Source of the DNA: JBBATK01 sp040398805
Lineage (GTDB): Bacteria > Bacteroidota > Ignavibacteria > Kapaibacteriales > NICIL-2
Assembly: GCA_040398805.1 (NCBI GenBank)
Contig: JBBATK010000018.1
Span: forward strand, 1 to 20,165
Length of the DNA stretch: 20,165 nt
Reading direction: 5' to 3'
Each line of letters opens with the position of its first letter. Position 1 is the stretch's first letter. Made by a program: the position numbers and the translations under genes. A model generated the notes under the pieces. It was not told where the DNA came from, did not search any database, and worked only from the letters and a program-made list of their open reading frames with translations. Shown here in pieces: positions 8,606 through 15,872 of this stretch.

Positions 8606-9976
8606 ATGAAAAAGATCCTTATCGTAAGTGCACTCTGTGGTGTGTTGGCGTGTATGCCTTTCATGCAGTCATGCTCCGAAGTGCTTGAAGTGAAAAACGA
8701 ATCGGGCCTCTCGAACGACGCAGCCATCACCGATGCGAACTCCGTCCGCAAAGTGATGGTGGGTGCGTACAACCGTACGCAGGAGGTACTTGGTCGCGCC
8801 AATCCCAGTCTGTTCGCCGAGACCTTCGCCGGCGACGTGGCCTATACCGGCAGCGACTTCGGTTACCGCGAAATGTGGACGCAGAACATGTCGCTCTTCA
8901 CCGGTCTTCCGGGGGCCACCTGGCAGAATGCGTATGAAGCCATCAACACGACGAACAATGTCCTTGCCGCCATCGAGAAACTCTCGGACATGGACGACAA
9001 GGAGAAGGACCGTACCCGTGGTGAATGCTATTTCCTGCGTGGCGCATTGCATTTCGAGTTGCTCCGCATGTGGGGACATCAGCCGGGCGTGGCCGCGAAC
9101 AAGATCCAATACGGCGTCATCATCCGTACGGAGCCGACCATCGGTGTGAGCGCCTCCATCAAGCAGCGGGCAACGGTGTCCGAGTGCTATGACTTCGTCA
9201 TCGACGAGCTGAAGAAAGCGGAGACCCTCCTTGCAGCCAATCCGCAAACCGAGCAAGGACGCGCCACCTCGGCCATCGCGACGGCCTACCTTGCCCGCGT
9301 GTATTTCCAGAAGAACGACCATGCCAATGCCTATGCTGCAGCCGATAAGCTTGTGAAGAGCGGTGCGTACCAGTTGCAGAGCAATGTTTTCGACGTGCAG
9401 CGCAAACCGTTCACGAAGGAAGCGGTGTTCCAGATTCCCGTGACGACGGCGAACAACACTTCGAACAGTCTGACGGGCATGTATCGGAAGTTCGGTACCG
9501 CTCTCCCGCAGTTCGTCCTCTCCAACGACTTCACCGCCTTCGCCGCGACGTTTCCGAATACCGACAAGCGTCAGGCCTTCCTCAAGACCGACGCCTCGGG
9601 GAATTACACGGTGAAGTTCGATACCACCATCATGAACATCACGGTGATCCGGTATCCGGAGATCCTCTTCATCCACGCCGAGTCCGGCCTGGAGACCGGT
9701 GCGAGCGAAGATGCGGTCCGCAGTGACATCAACCTGATCCGTCAGCGTGCGGGCATCCCCGAGCTCACGTCGGCGGTAACGGGCAAGGCAGCGCTTCTTG
9801 CCGCCATCGACAACGAACGCCACATGGAAATGGCCTTCGAAGGCGACAGGTTGTGGTACATGAAACGGACGAAGTCGTCGTCTATACGCGGTCTCGCGTG
9901 GGACAGCGATCAACTGCTTGCAAAAATTCCGTCGAGCGAAATCAGCGGTAATCCCAATATCATTCCGAATCCCTAA
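8606..9976 (+). CDS. SusD/RagB-family surface glycan-binding lipoprotein
   Basis: This 456-residue lipoprotein forms the lid over SusC and captures the sugar. The signal peptide offers two possible lipid-modified cysteines, C16 (VLAC) and C23 (MQSC). C23 is the likelier, as the mature protein would begin CSE. The N-terminal NAYEAINTTNNVL and RGECYFLRGALHFELL stretches and the C-terminal EGDRLWYMKR ... IPSSEISGNPNI pattern are characteristic of SusD_RagB. The middle contains TPR-like helices (TAYLARVYFQKNDHANAYA). It is shorter than many SusD proteins, which run to about 500-600 residues, so some surface loops are small. There is no clear ribosome site, and translation may be coupled to susC, whose stop is 20 bases upstream. 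An AT-rich 81-base gap with a promoter candidate follows. Confidence 0.96.
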   Translation: MKKILIVSALCGVLACMPFMQSCSEVLEVKNESGLSNDAAITDANSVRKVMVGAYNRTQEVLGRANPSLFAETFAGDVAYTGSDFGYREMWTQNMSLFTGLPGATWQNAYEAINTTNNVLAAIEKLSDMDDKEKDRTRGECYFLRGALHFELLRMWGHQPGVAANKIQYGVIIRTEPTIGVSASIKQRATVSECYDFVIDELKKAETLLAANPQTEQGRATSAIATAYLARVYFQKNDHANAYAAADKLVKSGAYQLQSNVFDVQRKPFTKEAVFQIPVTTANNTSNSLTGMYRKFGTALPQFVLSNDFTAFAATFPNTDKRQAFLKTDASGNYTVKFDTTIMNITVIRYPEILFIHAESGLETGASEDAVRSDINLIRQRAGIPELTSAVTGKAALLAAIDNERHMEMAFEGDRLWYMKRTKSSSIRGLAWDSDQLLAKIPSSEISGNPNIIPNP

Positions 9977-9977
9977 A

Positions 9978-10006
9978 TTGTCAGGTAAGTACTTTATCGG
10001 TATAGG
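9978..10006 (+). promoter_or_regulatory. Candidate promoter, TTGTCA-17-TATAGG
   Basis: TTGTCA (9978-9983) matches five of six bases of the -35 consensus, and TATAGG (10001-10006) matches four of six of the -10, with the ideal 17-base spacer. It lies in the AT-rich gap between susD and the tandem-module gene and would start a transcript with a leader of about 45 bases. The same -35 box and spacing recur at 15812-15840. It may allow extra expression of the binding protein over susCD. Confidence 0.45.
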
Positions 10007-10045
10007 TTTAATACAAATCCGTATTATTTTTTCTCATCAACTTTC

Positions 10046-10052
10046 GGAGAGG
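10046..10052 (+). promoter_or_regulatory. Shine-Dalgarno site of the tandem-module gene
   Basis: GGAGAGG ends five bases before the ATG at 10058. The good spacing and strong match suggest efficient translation. Confidence 0.75.
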
Positions 10053-10057
10053 TTTCC

Positions 10058-11329
10058 ATGAAACGACTTCTACAGTTTGCTCTTGCGTTCTTGATCGGCG
10101 CAAGCGCGGTGATGGCCCAACGGACCATCAACTACACGTCCAAAGACGGCGGTCCGGCATATGCTGCGATCACTGTCACATCGATGACCGGTCTGTATAT
10201 GAAGGACCAGCCCATCACCATCACGTACGATGCGAACAAGGGTTTCACACCCGATGGCAAGAAGAACCTTGCCGGCGAACCGTACATCTACATGCACTCC
10301 GGTGCAGGCACCGCTGCCGCGTCCTTCTGGGAAGTGTTCCCGAAGGGACAGGAGTGGGGCAAGGACAACGGCATCGGCAAGTTGGAATCGGTTTCCCCCG
10401 GTGTGTTCTCCATCACCTTCAAGCCCTCCGAGTTCTACACGGACAAGGGCGGTGCGGATTACACGGGCGACCTTGCATCCATCGGTTGCGTGTTCCGTAA
10501 CGCGGCAGGCGACGGCGAAGGCAAGTCCGACGGCGGCTCCGACTTCTTCATCGTGTTCCCGACCTCCACACCGAAGCCCATCCCGTACACCTCGAAGGAC
10601 GGCGGAGCGCAGTATCCTGCGATCACCGTGCTTGGTGCGGACGGAATGTATGACATGAACATGCCCATCGGCATCGTGTACAACGCGAACCTTGGCTTCA
10701 CGCCGGATGGCAAGAAGAACCTTGCGAGCGAAGAGTACATCTACATGCACTCGGGTGCGGGTTCTGACGCATCGAAGTTCTGGGAGATCTTCCCGACGGG
10801 ACAGGAGTGGGGCAAGGACAACAACATTGGCAAGTTAGAGAAGGTCCAACCCGGCGTCTTCAGCGCCATCGTCACACCGTCGATGTTCTGGAACCAGAAG
10901 GATAACATGGCCTATACCGGACCCATCGCTTCCTTCGGTTGCGTGTTCCGTAATGCAGCAGGCGATGGCGAAGGCAAGTCCGAAGGCGGATCCGACTTCT
11001 TCATCGTGTTCCCGACGAAGACCACGTCCGTGAAGGACGGCGAAGGCGTCACCCACAACACCGGTGTCATCGCGCCGAACCCCGTATCCGCTATCACGAC
11101 CATCAACTACACCGTTCTCGACAAGCCGCAGATGATGAACGTTGCGATCTATGATCTGCAAGGCAATCTCGTCCGCACGCTCGTCAACGAGTTCCAACAG
11201 CCCGGCAACCAGGTCGTGCTCTGGAACTGCGACAACAACAACGGTGACGTGGTAGCAAACGGCATGTACATGTATCGTATCTCATCGAACGGCTTCGTAA
11301 CATCACGACCGATCGTTGTTCAACGATAA
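10058..11329 (+). CDS. T9SS-exported protein with two tandem modules at the SusE/F position
   Basis: This 423-residue secreted protein has no named family that I recognise. A signal peptide (1-20, ending VMA-Q) is followed by two copies of one module (residues about 24-174 and 175-325). Each begins with YTSKDGG and contains GFTPDGKKNLA, EYIYMHSGAG, GQEWGKDN.IGKLE and GCVFRNAAGDGEGK. The last 85 residues are a FlgD-like T9SS sorting domain (APNPVS near 339, then LVNEFQQPGNQVVLW). It follows SusD, where Bacteroides encodes the starch-binding lipoproteins SusE and SusF, but it lacks a lipobox. A surface glucan-binding role is inferred from this position and from a diverged copy of the module on the downstream amylase. 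It has its own promoter candidate and strong ribosome site and is followed by a terminator, so it may be abundant. Confidence 0.85.
   Translation: MKRLLQFALAFLIGASAVMAQRTINYTSKDGGPAYAAITVTSMTGLYMKDQPITITYDANKGFTPDGKKNLAGEPYIYMHSGAGTAAASFWEVFPKGQEWGKDNGIGKLESVSPGVFSITFKPSEFYTDKGGADYTGDLASIGCVFRNAAGDGEGKSDGGSDFFIVFPTSTPKPIPYTSKDGGAQYPAITVLGADGMYDMNMPIGIVYNANLGFTPDGKKNLASEEYIYMHSGAGSDASKFWEIFPTGQEWGKDNNIGKLEKVQPGVFSAIVTPSMFWNQKDNMAYTGPIASFGCVFRNAAGDGEGKSEGGSDFFIVFPTKTTSVKDGEGVTHNTGVIAPNPVSAITTINYTVLDKPQMMNVAIYDLQGNLVRTLVNEFQQPGNQVVLWNCDNNNGDVVANGMYMYRISSNGFVTSRPIVVQR
10127..11032 (+). repeat. In-frame tandem duplication, two units of 453 bp
   Basis: Unit one runs 10127-10579 and unit two 10580-11032, each encoding 151 residues. 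The matching points I checked (YTSKDGG at the start, TTCATCGTGTTCCCGAC near the end) are offset by exactly 453 bases, so there is no net insertion or deletion between copies. The last ten or so bases of unit two are less certain. Identity is high at the protein level and still clear at the DNA level. Confidence 0.85.
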
Positions 11330-11353
11330 TCCATGTGCCGTAACAGTTTCCAT

Positions 11354-11390
11354 AGCATCCTCTTCTTCAGGAAGAGGATGCTTTTTTTTT
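11354..11390 (+). terminator. Strong intrinsic terminator inside the locus
   Basis: AGCATCCTCTTC (11354-11365) pairs perfectly with GAAGAGGATGCT (11371-11382) around the loop TTCAG, followed by an unbroken T run to 11390. It ends the GH31-to-tandem-module unit. The esterase start codon lies only 13 bases beyond the T run, leaving no room for a normal promoter between them. Confidence 0.93.
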
Positions 11391-11403
11391 CGCAGACCAT
11401 CGC

Positions 11404-12834
11404 ATGAAAACTCTTCGCTTGTTCCTTGCCTCGGTGCTCTGTGCGTGTTCGCTCGGCGCACAAACCTTCCGTGAATTCGTCCAGCGCGTGGAAGCTTTGC
11501 CCGCAGCGCAGCGGAGTGCGACGACCGATAGCTTCCTGCTTGCACAGAAGCGGTTCCCGCCCGTGGCCGATACCACGACGATGTTCGTGTATCAAGGCAC
11601 GGCGAACGTGGTGACGGTAGCAGGCGACCACAACGGCTGGGCCCAGAAGGACAGCATGAGGAACGTCGCAGGCACGACGTTCTGGTATTGCATCAAGACC
11701 TTTCCGCGTGATGCGCGGATGGATTACAAATACGTGGTGAACGGCAGCACATGGGTGCTCGATGCCAAGAATCCCAAACAGGTCTCCGGCGGGTTCGGTC
11801 CGAACTCCAGCCTGGAGATGCCCGACTACTCCGCACCCGAGGAGATCATCTCCCGCAGTACCGTTGCCAAAGGACGTTTCATCGATACGACCTTCGGAAG
11901 CGGTTCCATAGCCAAGCGGACGGTGCGCATGTATCTGCCGCCGGGCTTCGATGCCTCCTCTGCGCGGTTCCCCGTGGTGCTGTTCCATGACGGACTCGAC
12001 TACTGGAATCTCGGGAGCGTCGGCACCATCCTCGACAACCTCATCGCGGACAAGAAAATCATGCCGCTCATCGCGGTGTTCGTGCCCGCGCAGGACCGTG
12101 TGCCCGAGTATCGCACGACGAAACGCGACGCCTACATGAGCTTCATCTGCGACACGGTGATGGGATATGTGCAAAGACGTTTCCCCACCATCGAGAGTCC
12201 CCGATTCAGGGCCGTGATCGGCGCGAGCGACGGTGGCCACTGCGCCTTGTACCAAGGCGTGATGCGTCCCGACGTCTTCGGAAACATCGGCGCGCAATCG
12301 AGCAACGTGACGAGTCTCATCACCGACCGCCTCAAAGCCGATCCGCGATTGACGACGGATTTCCATCTCGATATCGGCATGTTCGATATCCCGCAGCTCA
12401 TCCCCCTGGTGCGCAATCTTCGGTCGCTCCTGGACACACGGCAGTATGCGCATGCATACAAGGAAGTGAACGAAGGGCATAGCTGGGGTAACTGGCGGGC
12501 GCGTGTGGGTGCGATACTCATGCGCTTTTTCCCCCTCGGGACGTCCGCCGTTCCCGACGACGGGTCGGCGTCGTCCACTGTCACCGCGACGCTTGAGGTG
12601 ATGGCGATGCCCCTGCGTGCAGGCGAGCCGCTCAGATTCCGCACCTCGCTGCACGGCCACGTCCGTATCCGTGTCTGCGATCTTCACGGCCGGTACGTCC
12701 ACACCGCCAACGCGTTCAGCGACGGCAGCACGAGCGTGGATGTGTCCGCATGGACACCCGACGCGGGCATGTACATCGTCGCCGTCAGTTCCGACGCCGG
12801 TACCGTGTCACGACCGTTCATCGTTCATCCTTGA
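11404..12834 (+). CDS. Secreted esterase (CE1/enterochelin-esterase-like) with CBM48-like domain and T9SS tail
   Basis: This 476-residue alpha/beta-hydrolase has a signal peptide (cleavage near LGA-Q, residue 20). An early-set domain at about 60-138 (VTVAGDHNGW, MDYKYVVNG) resembles the CBM48/AMPK glycogen-binding fold. The esterase domain covers about 150-385. The nucleophile is S275 in GASDGG, the likely acid is D328 in GMFD, and the histidine is H359 in EGHSWGNW. A T9SS sorting domain fills about 395-476 (VCDLHGRYV ... GMYIVAV). The fold is shared with feruloyl and acetyl esterases and enterochelin hydrolases, so the true ester is unknown. The glucan-binding-like domain and the amylase 25 bases downstream suggest it acts on substituted alpha-glucan. 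It has no clear ribosome site and begins 13 bases after a terminator. Confidence 0.9.
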   Translation: MKTLRLFLASVLCACSLGAQTFREFVQRVEALPAAQRSATTDSFLLAQKRFPPVADTTTMFVYQGTANVVTVAGDHNGWAQKDSMRNVAGTTFWYCIKTFPRDARMDYKYVVNGSTWVLDAKNPKQVSGGFGPNSSLEMPDYSAPEEIISRSTVAKGRFIDTTFGSGSIAKRTVRMYLPPGFDASSARFPVVLFHDGLDYWNLGSVGTILDNLIADKKIMPLIAVFVPAQDRVPEYRTTKRDAYMSFICDTVMGYVQRRFPTIESPRFRAVIGASDGGHCALYQGVMRPDVFGNIGAQSSNVTSLITDRLKADPRLTTDFHLDIGMFDIPQLIPLVRNLRSLLDTRQYAHAYKEVNEGHSWGNWRARVGAILMRFFPLGTSAVPDDGSASSTVTATLEVMAMPLRAGEPLRFRTSLHGHVRIRVCDLHGRYVHTANAFSDGSTSVDVSAWTPDAGMYIVAVSSDAGTVSRPFIVHP

Positions 12835-12859
12835 TATTCACCCTACTTCCGATCACCCT

Positions 12860-15781
12860 ATGAACATCAACTCCTTCATGAACCTCCGCATCATCGTTCT
12901 TGTCATGACCTGCCTCGTGGCCCTGTTCCCGTGCGGTCTGAATGCTCAAGTGGTGACAAGTGTTCCGTCGCCCGTGCGTACGGACCAATCCGTCACTGTC
13001 AGTTTCTTTGCCGACCGCGGATCGCGCGGACTCGCGGGCTTTACCGGCGACGTGTACGCGCACACGGGTGTCATCACCACGCGCAGTTCGGGTGCGTCCG
13101 ACTGGCGATACGTCAAGACCCAATGGGGACAGAACACGCCCGAGACCAAGCTCACGCGCGTATCGGCGAACCTTTATACCCTGACCATCAACGATATCCG
13201 CTCCTATTACGGCGTGCCGCAAAGCGAGGACATCCTGCGCCTTGCCATGGTGTTCCGGAGTGCGGACAATAGTCGGGAGGGCAAAGGCGATGCGAACAGC
13301 GACCTGTTTCTCGAGGTGATACAGCCGGGCATGAGCGTGCGCATCATCACGCCGCCCTCCAGTCCCGTCCTGCTCTCTCTCAATGCCGTGCAACCCGTGT
13401 TCGCTGTTGCCACCTCGCTGGGTCGTACCGTTAAGAAGCTCGACCTTTTCCTTGACGACTCCTTGCTGACGTCGGTCGCCGACGACACCCTGCGGTACAA
13501 CGTTTCCGTGTCCCGCCTGGGTACGCACCTCGTCCGGTGCATCGGTGCCGACGACCAAGGCGCCACCGACACGGCGGTCGTCGAGCTCGACGTCGTGGGT
13601 CCGACCATCGATGAACCGCGTCCGGCCGGCATACGCGAGGGCGTGACCATCGTGGACGACTCCACGGTGATCTTCTGCCTGTATGCGCCGCTGAAGCAAT
13701 CGGTGTTCGTCATCGGTGATTTCAACGACTATAGCGTGCGCAACGAGGACATGATGAAGCGCGACCGCACGGATTCCCTGAACACCTACTTCTGGCTGAA
13801 GAAGTCCGGCTTCACGTCCGGCACGGAAGTGGGCTATCAATACCTGGTGGATGGTGCCATACGGATCGGTGATCCCTTCGCACATGGCGCCCTTAGCGAG
13901 TCGCTCGAGGGCGAGATCCTCGCCGGCAACCGCTACCCGAACCTCAAACGGTACCCTCGCGGGAAGACGAGAGAGTTCGTCACCACCTTCGTCATGCGCG
14001 CCCGCAACGACGATCCCGTGTATGCGTATGATTGGAAGACGCCGCCGTTCACACGTCCTGCGGCGAAGGACCTCGTCATCTACGAATTGCTCGTGCGCGA
14101 TTTCACCGAACGGCGCACGTATCAAGCCGTCATCGATTCGCTTGACTATCTGGCATCGCTGGGAATCAACGCCATCGAACTCATGCCCGTATCGCAAGCC
14201 GATGGCAACCAGACATGGGGGTATGATCCCGTGTTTCACATGGCCATGAACAGGTATTACGGCACAGAGCAGGACCTGAAACGTCTGGTGGATGCTTGTC
14301 ATGCCCGTGGCATCGCGGTGCTGCTCGATGTGGTGTACAATCACGCGACAGGTGCCTCGCCGCTCGTACGCCTGTGGTCGAGCGGTGCGTATGGTCCTGC
14401 CACCGCGCAGAATCCCTATGCGAACACGTCGCCCAAGCATCCTTTCAATGTGTTCAACGACCTTAACCACGAGAGTGCCGCTCTGCAACGCTATGTGGAC
14501 CGGGCCAACGAGTATTGGCTGAAGGAGTTCCGCATCGACGGCTATCGGTACGATCTGTCCAAGGGTCTGACGCAGAAGCAGACCTTAGGAACGGGTGGCA
14601 ATGAAGCCGACAAGATGGCCGCCTACGATTCCTCGCGCGTGCGCATCCTTACCCGCATGGCGAATGTGGTGCGGACCTACGATACGACGGCGGTCCTGAT
14701 CCTTGAGCATTTTGCCGATGCCCGGGAAGAGCGCGAGCTTGCCGAGCGCGGTTTTCTGCTGTGGCATAACATGAACGGCACGTATATCGATGCCTCGATG
14801 GGATGGATCAACGGACTTCTCGACAACGGCACGGCGCAGGTGTATTACAAGAACCGCGGTCTGACACGTCCGGCGAACGTAGCGTACATGGAATCGCACG
14901 ACGAAGAGCGCTTGATGAAGAAGCACTATTGCTATGGCAACACCACGGTGCCGGGGTATTCCACTCGCGACACGAGCATTGCATTGAAGCGGGCGGCTGC
15001 GGCAGCTGCCATGTTCCTGCCTGTGCCGGGTCCGCGCATGATATGGCAGTTCGGCGAGAGGGGATACGATGTGGGACTGCAATTGCAGACGACGAACGGC
15101 GCGTGTACGGACAATCCCTCCCTTCGCCTTTCGGTGAAACCGTCGCTGTGGACCTATCGCGCGGATCCACGTCGTGCGGCTTTGACCAAGACCTATGCGG
15201 CGCTCAATCGTTTGCGCACCTATCCCACGTTCACCTCGTTGGAGACGGAGCTTAGTATGAAGGCCAATCGTAACGACACCGTGCGATGGATACAGTTCCG
15301 GCATCCTGACATGAACGCGGTGATCGTGGCCAACTTCGGCTTGCGTCAGCGCTCGGTGACCATTCCCTTTCCCTCGTCGGGAACGTATTACGACTACTTC
15401 ACGGGCGACAGCATCACGGTGAGCGGCGGTTCGGTGACGAGTCTGTTCGCAGCAGGCGAGTTCCATATCCTCACCACGAAGAACCTCCCCAATCCCGATC
15501 GCATCGGCGTGCCGCTAGGCGTGGAGGATGAGCGCGAGTTGTACTCCATGATGCTCATGCCTAATCCGTCGGAGGGATACTGCACCGTGCATGTACCCGC
15601 CGCCCTCGTGGGCGCACAGAGCACCATCGAGGTGGTGTCCGAACAAGGTGTCACGATGACATCCGCCATAGTCCACGACGAGCAGACGGAACTGCGGGAT
15701 GTTCCCTCCGGAGTGTATGTGGTGGTGGTGCGGCAGAACGGCATGGTCCGTGCGCGCCAGAAGATGGTCGTCGTGCGCTAA
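12860..15781 (+). CDS. Secreted multidomain GH13 alpha-amylase with T9SS tail
   Basis: This 973-residue endo-acting amylase or pullulanase-type enzyme is expected to cut alpha-1,4 or alpha-1,6 glucan outside the cell. The ATG at 12860 is chosen because a signal peptide (1-29, LNA-Q) follows it. An in-frame ATG at 12617 lies inside the esterase gene and adds implausible sequence. Residues 31-157 are a diverged copy of the module in the tandem-module protein. An Ig-like domain spans about 158-255 and a CBM48-like early-set domain about 262-350. The GH13 barrel begins near 403: region I DVVYNH (D490, H495), nucleophile D565 in GYRYD, acid/base E616 in ILEHF, and region IV H680-D681 in ESHDEE. 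All catalytic residues are present. A C-terminal beta domain runs about 795-885. The T9SS sorting domain covers about 897-973 (MPNPSEG). The exact subfamily and linkage specificity cannot be set by eye. Confidence 0.95.
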   Translation: MNINSFMNLRIIVLVMTCLVALFPCGLNAQVVTSVPSPVRTDQSVTVSFFADRGSRGLAGFTGDVYAHTGVITTRSSGASDWRYVKTQWGQNTPETKLTRVSANLYTLTINDIRSYYGVPQSEDILRLAMVFRSADNSREGKGDANSDLFLEVIQPGMSVRIITPPSSPVLLSLNAVQPVFAVATSLGRTVKKLDLFLDDSLLTSVADDTLRYNVSVSRLGTHLVRCIGADDQGATDTAVVELDVVGPTIDEPRPAGIREGVTIVDDSTVIFCLYAPLKQSVFVIGDFNDYSVRNEDMMKRDRTDSLNTYFWLKKSGFTSGTEVGYQYLVDGAIRIGDPFAHGALSESLEGEILAGNRYPNLKRYPRGKTREFVTTFVMRARNDDPVYAYDWKTPPFTRPAAKDLVIYELLVRDFTERRTYQAVIDSLDYLASLGINAIELMPVSQADGNQTWGYDPVFHMAMNRYYGTEQDLKRLVDACHARGIAVLLDVVYNHATGASPLVRLWSSGAYGPATAQNPYANTSPKHPFNVFNDLNHESAALQRYVDRANEYWLKEFRIDGYRYDLSKGLTQKQTLGTGGNEADKMAAYDSSRVRILTRMANVVRTYDTTAVLILEHFADAREERELAERGFLLWHNMNGTYIDASMGWINGLLDNGTAQVYYKNRGLTRPANVAYMESHDEERLMKKHYCYGNTTVPGYSTRDTSIALKRAAAAAAMFLPVPGPRMIWQFGERGYDVGLQLQTTNGACTDNPSLRLSVKPSLWTYRADPRRAALTKTYAALNRLRTYPTFTSLETELSMKANRNDTVRWIQFRHPDMNAVIVANFGLRQRSVTIPFPSSGTYYDYFTGDSITVSGGSVTSLFAAGEFHILTTKNLPNPDRIGVPLGVEDERELYSMMLMPNPSEGYCTVHVPAALVGAQSTIEVVSEQGVTMTSAIVHDEQTELRDVPSGVYVVVVRQNGMVRARQKMVVVR
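12950..13330 (+). repeat. Third, diverged copy of the locus module (amylase N-terminus)
   Basis: The encoded residues 31-157 align with both units of the tandem-module protein. QSVTVSFFADRG matches QPITITYDANKG, GDVYAHTGV matches EPYIYMHSGA, QWGQNTPETKLTRVSANLYTL matches EWGKDNGIGKLESVSPGVFSI, and AMVFRSADNSREGK matches GCVFRNAAGDGEGK. The similarity is clear in protein but largely gone in DNA, so this copy is old. Confidence 0.75.
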
Positions 15782-15811
15782 GCAACCCGTGCGGCGCGGT
15801 TTCCCGGCGCG

Positions 15812-15840
15812 TTGTCAGCCCGCCCGTGACGTCGTATTTT
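15812..15840 (+). promoter_or_regulatory. Candidate promoter, TTGTCA-17-TATTTT
   Basis: TTGTCA (15812-15817) and TATTTT (15835-15840) are separated by 17 bases, with the same -35 sequence and spacing as the candidate at 9978. It lies in the 91-base gap before the metalloprotease and would give a leader of about 25 bases. An imperfect dyad (GTCGTA 15831-15836, TACGAC 15850-15855) straddles the -10 box. It suggests the last two genes are expressed apart from the glucan operon. Confidence 0.45.
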
Positions 15841-15872
15841 GAACAGGAGTACGACCAATCAACGGGGATCAT

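Noticed and set aside
8669..9913. Minus-strand open frame of 414 codons opposite susD, and similar ones at 1182-2396, 2757-3929, 7620-8588 and 11320-12702
   Set aside because: All mirror confident plus-strand genes and share the same low-information Arg/His/Gly composition. They arise from codon bias in GC-rich DNA.
12617..12859. Upstream extension of the amylase reading frame
   Set aside because: The extra 81 codons lie inside the esterase T9SS tail and give Ser/Thr/Pro/Arg-rich nonsense. The signal peptide begins at 12860.
12818..14488. Minus-strand open frame of 556 codons opposite the amylase
   Set aside because: It lies fully antisense to a gene with intact GH13 motifs. Its composition (rich in His, Arg, Gly) is typical of a GC-rich shadow frame, and it shows no domain or ribosome site.
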